A stretch of 64,000 nucleotides of DNA from Prinsepia uniflora. Its lineage: Eukaryota; Streptophyta; Magnoliopsida; Rosales; Rosaceae. Below, in pieces: positions 55,605 through 64,000 of this stretch. The translations under genes were made by a program, and so were the position numbers. Numbering within the stretch: the first letter of the stretch is position 1; every line of letters begins with the position of its first letter. Under the pieces are notes generated by a model. The model was not told where the DNA came from. It searched no databases and saw nothing but the letters and a program-made list of their open reading frames with translations. The DNA lies in the NCBI GenBank assembly GCA_032719365.1, contig CM064873.1, positions 6,668,501 to 6,732,500 of the forward strand, written 5' to 3'.

Positions 55605-57545
55605 CCTTTACTCGCGGACAGATGACCAAAGAAAGAAGATAGGGTCTTGCTGACAGATCAGAAGAAAGAAGGAAGTAGGGAGAATTGAATCAGATGTAAA
55701 CCAAGCTCATCATCCCTGCTACAAGGTTGAAAATACAGGAGCCATAACCCCCTCAAAGAAATCTGAGGAATTACCTTCTCAACCTGATTTTTCATGGGAA
55801 GATGTTGAATCTAACATCTGTGTAATCTCTAGGTTTGAACCAGATATAAAAACCATAGAACGAGATTACTTAAGTATAGAAAACTAAACCAGAAGAAGCT
55901 GGTTAGAAACAACCTATAGTGAAGAAAGACGAAAGATTTTGCGCAAACTTCACTATTCTTTTATGAAAGGAAAGGGATTTAACTGCCGGTTCTTTCCTTG
56001 GTTTGAACTGTGTGCAAAAAGGTACAAGTTTACTAAATACCTTTAGTGTATATTTACAATAGGAAATCCTTTTAAGACTTATACAACTTGTGACAGAAAA
56101 GCTGAAAGATCGGTGCATCCACCTCCCAAATCAATCAACATCAATTCCAAAGGAACCATAGCCTCTCCATACAAGGATGGTGTACAAGAAACTTATGTAC
56201 AAAGTGGAGTTATAGAGGTCATACACCAAAATAACTACACCAATTTGTTCTTACAATCTCTTGGAGAACAAACGACAAGAATTGAGAATACCTTGAAAGA
56301 TGGTATTAAGAGTTGGACCCCAGAGACCCTGGAACATCTTCCAGTTTCTCTGAGAATTGAACCCCCAGAGACCCTGGAACATCTTCCAGTTCCTCTGAAA
56401 AGGGAAAGGAGAAAATTGAACAACCTATGTTCAAACCTGTACCAGATCTTAAGGACTATAAGCTAGGCAATACTGATAGTTTTGTCGCCGCCTTAGCGGA
56501 TAGGTTGAAAACCATTAAGATATCTGATTCGAAGATTTCAGTACTTAGTGAAACTCAAATTACTGAATTAAAAGACTAGTTTGCTGATGTCAGCATAGAA
56601 CTACATGTTAATAGGATAAAATAAGGACCTAGGGTAACGAGGAATCCTATTATGAAAAATTATTATCCTAGACCTTCACATGTTGATCTTCAGTATGAAG
56701 ATACGGATATGGGAGAAAGATTCTAATATGATGGAAAGTCAATTGTTGAATGAAACATTGACGGACAAACGGACTACCAAGTACTTAACACTTTGAGACA
56801 CATGATGATGTTCTCATCTGCAAGTATGATTCATGGTAATTCTTATCATAGAATTTCTCAAGCCATTGTCGCTAGATTCATTGGGCAACTTCGAGGATGG
56901 TGGGATAACCATCTTAGCGAAGAAGTCAGAAGAGAAATTCTTTCTGCTGCAAAAATAACTGAAGTTAATGAACAAATAACGGCCCAAGAGGATGCGGTGA
57001 ATACCCTATACACAATCACTCTCCATTTTGTTGGATCCACCGAACTTCAACAAGACAGATCTATGGAAGTACTAATAAATTTAAAATGTCCAACCTTATC
57101 TCATTTTAGATGGTATAAGGACGTTTTTTATGCAAAAGTATTTCTTCGGTCGGATTGCTTTGTCGATTTCTGGAAAGAAAAATTCTTTCTGGATTACCTC
57201 CTTTATTCGCTGAAAAAGTAAGAAGCAGAATACGAGGAAAATATGGAGGAGTTATACCTTATGATAGGTACACCTATGGGGAACTCACATCTGAAATCTG
57301 TGCTGAAGGACTAGCACTTTGTACAAATATGAAGTTGAAGAAACAACTTGATAAGTCGGAGATTCTACGATGATTTCTATGAACAATTTGGATTTGACCC
57401 CAAATATCCTTCTACTCGAAGAAAACCTTCCCACAAGAAGAAAATGGTTTCCAAGAAATATGATCGATCTTCAAAATCGTATAGGACTCTTAGACACCTT
57501 CTAGATCTGCGAGAAAAACTTAGTGGTCTCCGACAAGGGTCGTCC

Positions 57546-60341
57546 TGTAACACCCCGGAAATTCGAGGATTCCCATATTATAATTTAAAGTGTGATTTGA
57601 CGATTTTACCCTTGTGATTGGTATGGTCAAATTATTGACTTTTTGATTGATGAACTAAATGAACTTTGACCTATGACCGTGACGTAGTTCGGGACGTCAT
57701 GAGTTCATAGACAGGTGGCACGTCCATTTCGGACGATCAGGGAGAAAGTTATGACTATCGGAAGTTCAGGGGCATTACCGTAATTTGGACTTTCGGGGAA
57801 AATGTTGACTTTTCTTTTGGAAACTAATTTTCTGTTGACTCAAGGACCATTGGGTAGGCCTCGACGTCCTGAGTCCGTAGACAGGCGGCACGCCGAAATC
57901 GGACTTCGTACGGGGAAGTTATGGTTAGAAACGTGAAATCGGGAGGTTCGGGTCTCGGTTTTCGTGTCGAATATTATATTCAGGAAATCTGATTGGAGGA
58001 CACCTGATGAGTGACAAGTGTCACTCACCCATTGGCTAGATTGTATCAGATCCACTAAGGGATTTAATAGCATTTAAATCAACTTTAAATTTCAGCCCTT
58101 GGATTTGAAAACCCCTGATCTGATCTGAGCCATTGATCTCATCCTTGAGATAAAATCTGGGCCGTCCATTCCTTTCCCTCCATTCTTTATATTTCTTACC
58201 CGCAGAGCACATTCTGCCCATTTCGATCAAACACCCCAGCTCATCACCCATTCTCTGTGTCTGCGTGTTGGGGACTCCCTGGTGAGGCTGAGCGACGGCA
58301 GCGACCACGGCGGAGGACGGCGGCGAGGAAGGAACCAGGGAAACCCGTGACGGTTTCAAACCCAGATTTTGGTAACTTGTTTTCCCACGTTTAGTTTTAT
58401 TCTTCATGGATCCTAATCGACTCTAGGGACTTCCAGGAACCCACTGGAATTGAGCTCGTGGCCGGAGGGGATCAGGACGGCGACTAAACTGCGACGGGAG
58501 GCCGGTTCTGTTCTTCGAGGTAGGCCCTCGATCCTATCTGTTTTTCTCAATTCTAATTCCATAGAACCCTTCCTAGGATCCAGACGAGTAGCTAGGAATC
58601 AAAAGGAATGAAAATGATTGAGAAATGAAGAAATGGTGACCGGGTCTTGATCGCGGGTCTGATCGACCCGAGTTGCAGGAATACGGGTCAACCCGTCTGA
58701 GGACAGCGGTGATGACGTGGCACCCTGTCAGTCTGTCAGGTGACGTGGACCAACCGTGAGCCGACACGTGTCACATGTCAGTGCACAGTCAGCACTGACA
58801 TGTCAGTGACGTGGACCAGTCAGGGACTGCCACGTGTCACTGACATGTCAGTGACGTGGACCAGTGTCGTGCTGACACGTGGCACATGTCAGATCTGACA
58901 CGTGGTAGGACAGATCAGTGAGGTGGACCAATCGGATGTTGACACATGGCACCTGTCAGAGTCTGACATGTCAGACCTGACAGCTGTCAGATGACGTCAG
59001 CATGACGTCATGCTGACGTCAGCAGTGACGTCAGCGATGACGTCAGCAGGACTGTTCCTGCGTTGACCGACGCGTTGACCGGCGCGTGGGGGCGCGTGTG
59101 AACAGTGTTTTTGGTGGGACCACCACCATTCTTTAGGTTTCGACGATCCGGATCCAATGGCGGTGGTTTCGGGTCGATCGGAGATCATTAAGTTGGTCAA
59201 ATTAAGGTTTATTGCCTTGGGAAGCGCGTTCGGCCGGCTTTCCCGGGCCGGTTTCGGCCTAGGCTTTCATGGTTGAATGTTAGGGGTTTGTATTGACCTT
59301 TACGAATACTTTGGACTTGACAGGGATTGTACTTTTGTACCAGGACGAGGGTATACGTTCGGTTTCTAGCAGGATTGTACTGTGAGTGGGCCATTTTCTT
59401 AAACCCTTGCGTGCATAAATGTTTTTCTGGTTTATTATACTTATTCACATGCTAAATCAATAATGGTTTTGATGATATGGAAAATATGGTTATGGCACGT
59501 TTCACGGTATTTGGGCTTGAGACCCGTCTGATGAAACTTAATGATTGGTTCGGATTTTATCTATGTATATATATGCCTTGCATGTGGATATCAATAAAAT
59601 GCATTTGTTACTGCACTGTATAGATCCTTCCATATTATATTGTCTCCTCCGGCGAGGTACCCCGGAGAGGTCACGGACGTCTAGTACGTCCAGCGTCTAT
59701 GACGCTAAGCATCGGGGATGCAGTACCCGAACGGGGTTCGGGGAATGAACTCGAAAATTGAGACCCGAGTGGCACGCGTAGCCTTGTGATTGTGACCTTA
59801 TTGGACGTCAGGGACGTCAGACATCTGGGATGTCGGGATTGGAGTGTATAGTGCAGTAGCTAAAATTATACTTATGGTTTTATTACATGCCTTATGATTC
59901 ATATTATATTATTTATGATTTTTAATGATGATGCACGCATGTTTAGAAAACGGAGGGGTAAATAATATGTTTAATTATCAAACGATTTCATAAACTTGAG
60001 TTTCGGTCCACTCACCCTTAATGTTTTTGATAACCCTTCCAGGTCGTGAAACTGAGGTAGAGGAGGAACCTGAGGCTGAGGCGTAGATCTACATTCTGCG
60101 TACCTGATCCCCTGTTGGGCGGTGTACCCGCAGGTTTACTTTAGAGTCGTGCTCGCATCTTGTAATTTTGGTTTTCATCCCTTGTCTGACATTCGTTTAA
60201 TTCGAATTTGATGTATGACTTTAATTTGGTTATTTATGCATTTGATGTTTTGAGGTTAAAATTGGTATGAATTATTGGGTGTCAGACGGGAGCAGGGCAC
60301 GTCCCCTTGTGGTCCCTGTGGGATCGGGGCGGATCCTGTCA
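57546..60341 (+). repeat. Solo gypsy LTR I (forward)
   Basis: It starts TGTAACACCCCGGAAATTCG and ends GCGGATCCTGTCA, with perfect target duplication CGTCC (57541-57545 and 60342-60346). Length is 2796 bp. The arms are GTGAGTGGGC (59382-59391) and GTCCACTCAC (60006-60015). It contains a long stretch of CACGTGTCA / TGACATGTCA words (58690-58980) followed by a TGACGTCA cluster. Confidence 0.92.
58983..59050. promoter_or_regulatory. TGACGTCA cluster in LTR I
   Basis: Five TGACGTCA octamers in under 70 bp, preceded for about 300 bp by alternating TGACATGTCA, CACGTG and GTGACGTGGACC words. Candidate bZIP-binding region of the LTR promoter, by motif only. Confidence 0.6.
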
Positions 60342-61613
60342 CGTCCTCCAAACCAAAGGATGGATGAACCAAAAGAGGGAAGAAATCTGGAAAAACAGCA
60401 AGAAAAAATATGGTGTAACGACCCGAACCAAGAATAATAATATTTTAATGTAAAAAGACTATTTTGCCCCTGAATGGGGGGAAACTTTGACTTTTGATCC
60501 GGGAAATAATTTGGACTTTGACCCATGACTATGACGTAGATCGGGACGTCACGAATCCGTAGGCAGGCAGCACGCCGAAATCGGAGTTCGTATGAAGAAG
60601 TTATGGTCACGGAAGCGTTTTAGCGGAATTTACGAACCGAGAACAACGGAATAAAATATTAATTAATTATGGGAATCCGTGCCAAACTCAGATTTAAATC
60701 AAACCATCGGATGAGTGACAAGTGTCACTCATCCAAGTGACTACTATTCCCATAAAGTTGGGTCTACTCCTATAGGTCCAATATTAAACATTTTATTTCC
60801 TCTCAACAAACCCTAGCCATTGGATTTCTGCCCAAGTTAATCCCAGCCCTCCATTCCCTCTGTTTTTTTCTTCTTCATGCACGATCATTCCTCTCTCTCA
60901 CACAAAAACACACACACTCATTTTCTCCCTAACCCGTGCACCCATCTCCCTTTCGATTTTCTCTCCACCCAAACACCCCAACCAGTGATAGGACGTTAAA
61001 TAAGTATTATTTTATATTATTTTATACCCTTTATACTTGACTTTTAATATTAAAATATTAAATAAATTGATAAAATAAATTATTTTGTGAATAAAATATG
61101 GACGAAATTCGGTGGAATAATTAATTTAGTTATTAATTATTTAACTAATTAATTTTGTGCAGCCCAACCCACTTCTAAGAAAATCCAGCCCAAAACCGGC
61201 AGCCCAAGCCCAGCCGTTCAGCCCGCGTCCGTGCGGCCCAGCCCAGACAACCAGGCCAGGCCCAATCCGCTCCAGCGTGCTTCTGTCTTGCCCCTGCGAG
61301 TTCGGCGCGCGCCTGCCGAGTCCCTGTTGTCACGTTCGGCGCGCGCCTGCCGAAGTCGCCACCCTCTCTTCAGCAGCCTGCAGCCGAGCTGCAGCCCTCC
61401 TCTTCAGCACCGCCCAGCCGAATTTTCTTCCCTATTTTCCAGCAGACTTCCACTCAATTTCCAGCCACTTTCCAACAACTTTCCAACCCAATTTTACAAC
61501 TTTACAACTCAAACCACCTCTAAACATCATCACAAATCTTTATTACTCATCATTCCATTATTCCATTTTTTTTTTATTGTATTTTTATAGTATTTTTGGT
61601 AGCTTTCTCCACC

Positions 61614-61621
61614 TATAAATA
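61614..61621 (+). promoter_or_regulatory. TATA box of LTR K
   Basis: CACCTATAAATAGGAG, a consensus plant TATA box, about 630 bp into the LTR. It places transcription start near 61650 and so puts all four hairpins in the transcript. Confidence 0.7.
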
Positions 61622-61762
61622 GGAGTTGATTTCACTTGTTGAAATCACTTCCAAGTAGCACAAAATTGAGCCTCTTTTAGGAGAAATCTTGGCAAAATAG
61701 TTCCAATACAATTTTGAGAGTTCAAGTCCGAATTTCCTTGTTTAATCTTCTTCCATCTTCAT

Positions 61763-62151
61763 AAGGTTCCAGCCGCTGTTCGGTGTTCCTTGTGAAAAAC
61801 AATCCATTGTTCTCATCCAATCTGAAAAGTGTAACATTTGCTCTCCATTCTCTTAAACTCTTTTATTTGTTATTGGTTCTAATTATAATGCAATATATGT
61901 ATTGGTTTTTCCTTCCTATCTTTTGTGAAAATTGAGTATAATCTCCATGTGTTTTACTTTCTAAAAATCATTCACTTCTTACATTTTAGAGCTTAAACTT
62001 CATTTCGAAACTAAATGTTGATCCGCTGTTCGGGGCATTTAGAGTAGATTTGGAGAGATTTAATGTATGACCGCTGTTCGGCGCATTAAATCACAAACTT
62101 AAGGTAATTATATTATAAGTAAAAATCCGCTGTTCGGTGCATTTATAATAT
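61763..62151 (+). other. Four hairpins with shared CCGCTGTTCGG core
   Basis: Cores are at 61773-61783, 62023-62033, 62071-62081 and 62127-62137. Stems are AAGG/CCTT, CTAAATG/CATTTAG, GATTTAATG/CATTAAATC and TATTATAA/TTATAATA. The stems are unrelated to each other but complementary within each unit. The core itself can close as CCG-CTGTT-CGG. Confidence 0.75.
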
Positions 62152-63340
62152 GAAAAATGTATGAAGAAATATGAGTTTGTGAAGGTATAATTTCGTGATT
62201 AATTCAAATATTTGCAATTGTAGTATGTTGTTGAAGTTTGTGTTTACGGGAAGTCTACTTTGTGCATAAGTTAGAATAGAAATAGAATGAGTTTATCTAT
62301 GCTTTTACTTATTTACATAATTACAAACCTCTTCAAAACCCCCCTTGTTTATTCGTTATTCTTTTATTCTTTATTCTTTTATTCTTTGATGCTTTTATTA
62401 TTTCATTCTTTAATTCGTTAATTTATTAATTCTTTGTAATTCATTAATTCATTATTATCTTGTTCATCTATTCTTTAATTTATTAATTCTTTGATTGTTT
62501 AATTCTTTTATTATTTAATTCTCTAATTCATTATTCTTTTATTCATATTCCACTAACATATTATTAATGTTCCCTAATTTCCCCAGTTAAGAACGATCCC
62601 TATTTATCAATACTACATCTACACAAAAAGGGTTTAAATTGCATAACACTCGAATTACATGTTTAATTTAATGCGTAGTTTGGGCCTAGTCAACCAGCAA
62701 CCTTTACACCACCAGGCGACCACCCACAGCACCACCATCACCACCTGATCACCCCCGTGCACCACCAGCGACCACCACCCCTTCCCCTGCCCTGCACAAC
62801 CCGTGTAAAACTCAAACCCGAAACACAGAGGAATCGGGTCCAAGAAGCAAAACCCCACATTCTCACCACCTCGACTCAAGTGGAGCTCCAGTTGACACCG
62901 TGAGGACCCCAGGAGCACGACTGAACAGACGACGAAGGCTACGGCGGCGACACGACGGCGGTAAGGCCCAAAACACGAGAGCCCCGTTTATGTGCCCTGT
63001 TTCGAACCAACCTCTTTTAACGCCTAGGAATCGATTCTCTGCTTATGAACATGCTCTAGGGTCAGATACGAGCTGATAGGGACTGGTTTGGACGACTGAG
63101 GGGGCGAGGATAGCCGGAGACGACGACCGGATTTTGGTCGTGAAATTCATCGAAGCTCTGGTGAGTTTCTTCTAGTTTTCTTCCAGTCTTGAGCTTACTG
63201 AACCATAGAACAGACCTAGACGAACCTGTAGGAATGAACCCCGTCGAAAATGGTGGCCGGAAACATACAGTGGAATCGGGTCAAGCCGTGGGTCAACGGC
63301 AACCCGGTTCCAGTAAAACGGGTCGATCCGGTACTGCAGC

Positions 63341-63480
63341 AATGATGACGTCAGCATGCTGACGTCACTTCTGACGTCATCCTGTCAGATATTGTCAGAC
63401 CAGGGATCAATCAGAACATGCCACGTGTCACCTGACAAGTGTTAGTGATGACGTCAGCATGACGTCACTACTGACGTCAG
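63341..63480. promoter_or_regulatory. TGACGTCA clusters in LTR J
   Basis: Six TGACGTCA octamers in two groups (about 63341-63381 and 63450-63480) separated by a CCACGTGTCA word. Same place in the LTR as in LTR I and, on the other strand, LTR L. Confidence 0.6.
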
Positions 63481-64000
63481 CGGTACTGTAGCAGCGTTGA
63501 CCCAAGCGTTGACCAGGCGCGTGGGGGCGCGTGTGAATAGTTATTTTGGTGGGGCCGGTACCATTTTCAAGGATTCGACGATACGGATCCAATGGAGGTG
63601 GTTTCGTATCGATCGGAGATCGTTAGGTTCGTCAAAATGGGGTTTGAAGCATCGGGAATAGTGCCCGGGATGTGATTTTGAGGCGGATCTGTTCTAGGGT
63701 CTTGGTATTGAAGTTATAGGGTCCTTAAGTAACTCTCAGGTATATTAATACAAGTTTTAGAGATCGTTGAGCAGCAAGGACCGAGTGTGAGTGGGCTGTT
63801 GATTTATAAAAGGCTTGCATGCATAAACTGTTTTACTATTTCCACTTATGATTTCGATGAGTCTTATATGAACTGTTTATATATGCTATTACAATGTTTT
63901 GGGCATGAGACCCGTCTGGATTATATGTGGATTTTGTCTGGGATGTTTGGGGGGACATAGGGTAAACTATACTGTTATTGTGCTGTACTTTCCTACCTGT

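Larger units (their letters stand above)
55605..60413 (+). pseudogene. Endogenous caulimovirid-like relic, coat-protein (gag-like) region
   Basis: Decayed coding blocks at about 55790-56045, 56113-56466, 56793-57221, 57155-57373, 57348-57545 and 60347-60413 read in order but in different frames. Features of the Caulimoviridae coat-protein region are a GWWDNHL block, CPTLSHFRWYKDVF, a GLPPLFAEKVRSRIRGKYGG block, YGELTSEICAEGLALCTNMK and a Lys/Arg/Ser-rich tail, which normally precedes a CCHC knuckle. Breaks include frame changes near 57150-57160 and 57350, several stops before 56793, and solo LTR I inserted after 57545. LTR J cuts it at 60413. No movement protein, reverse transcriptase or complete ORF is present, so it is a non-functional fossil. 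The genus is uncertain. Confidence 0.68.
60986..62692 (+). repeat. Solo LTR K of a different family (forward)
   Basis: It starts TGATAGGACGTTAAATAAG and ends GGGCCTAGTCA, with perfect target duplication ACCAG (60981-60985 and 62693-62697), 1707 bp. It is unlike the other LTRs: AT-rich, with a pyrimidine-rich CAGCCCA stretch (61160-61450), a TATAAATA box (61614-61621), a leader with four CCGCTGTTCGG hairpins (61763-62151), TTCTTTATTC-type low-complexity sequence (62350-62530) and AGTTAAGAACGATCCCTATT near 62585. Orientation is taken from the TATA box. The family is not identified. Confidence 0.85.
60414..64000 (+). repeat. Gypsy LTR J (forward), runs off the window
   Basis: It starts TGTAACGACCCGAACC inside the pararetrovirus-like relic and continues, after the LTR K insertion, to the window edge. 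The order of parts follows LTR I: a GACAGGCAGCACG module near 60564, GAGTGACAAGTGTCACTC near 60713-60730, TGACGTCA clusters (63341-63480) and GTGAGTGGGC (63787-63796). The second arm and right end lie outside the window, so solo or full-length status is unknown. Confidence 0.85.

Noticed and set aside
61157..61618. 153-codon + strand frame rich in Pro/Ala/Ser
   Set aside because: Comes from the CAGCCCA-rich stretch of LTR K, just upstream of its TATA box. No domain.

Overview
The window is nuclear DNA from a flowering plant, most likely a eudicot. The signs are a five-exon short-chain dehydrogenase gene with GT-AG introns, chromodomain-bearing Ty3/gypsy elements, Cassandra TRIMs whose LTRs carry 5S rRNA sequence, a Tat-type gypsy fragment with an antisense ORF, and a decayed caulimovirid-like sequence. 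I cannot name the species. About nine tenths of the window is transposon sequence, mostly long (2.5-3.3 kb) LTRs with TGTAACG...TGTCA-type ends. Most of these are solo LTRs flanked by 5-bp target duplications, so the nesting order can be read directly.

Layout. 200-3493 is a reverse solo LTR. 3681-18834 is a deletion-derivative gypsy element A (+). Its 5' LTR holds two reverse solo LTRs, and its 650-bp interior keeps only the primer site, 13 gag codons and the polypurine tract. Its 3' LTR holds an intact Cassandra TRIM and another reverse solo LTR. 18835-22120 is the 3' end of a Tat-like element with an antisense spliced ORF and an LTR. 22272-39409 is an older LTR (X), broken by an internally deleted LTR, an unclassified (possibly hAT-like) segment holding a solo LTR, the best preserved retrotransposon of the window (28503-36412: gag, protease, reverse transcriptase, RNase H, integrase, chromodomain, three in-frame stops) and a further solo LTR. 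39517-42663 is a solo LTR. 42693-49680 is a second, reverse Cassandra element split by a solo LTR that itself holds another solo LTR.

The genic island is 50.0-57.5 kb. It holds a copia gag remnant, one apparently intact tropinone-reductase-like SDR gene (51711-53804, minus, five exons, 269 aa), a truncated tandem copy of it (exons 4-5 only, 54980-55388), and a caulimovirid coat-protein-region relic (55605-60413) split by a solo LTR. A last gypsy LTR (60414 to the window end) contains a solo LTR of another family (60986-62692).

The most unusual signals are structural. The gypsy LTRs in this window, across families, carry a distant complementary pair GTGAGTGGAC / GTCCACTCAC with a paired A-T to G-C change between families. 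The solo LTR at 60986-62692 has four hairpins that share the core CCGCTGTTCGG but have unrelated, individually complementary stems. The U5 ends carry hairpins whose stems vary but stay paired. Dense TGACGTCA clusters and near-palindromic GAGTCTTTAAACTC arrays lie inside the LTRs.
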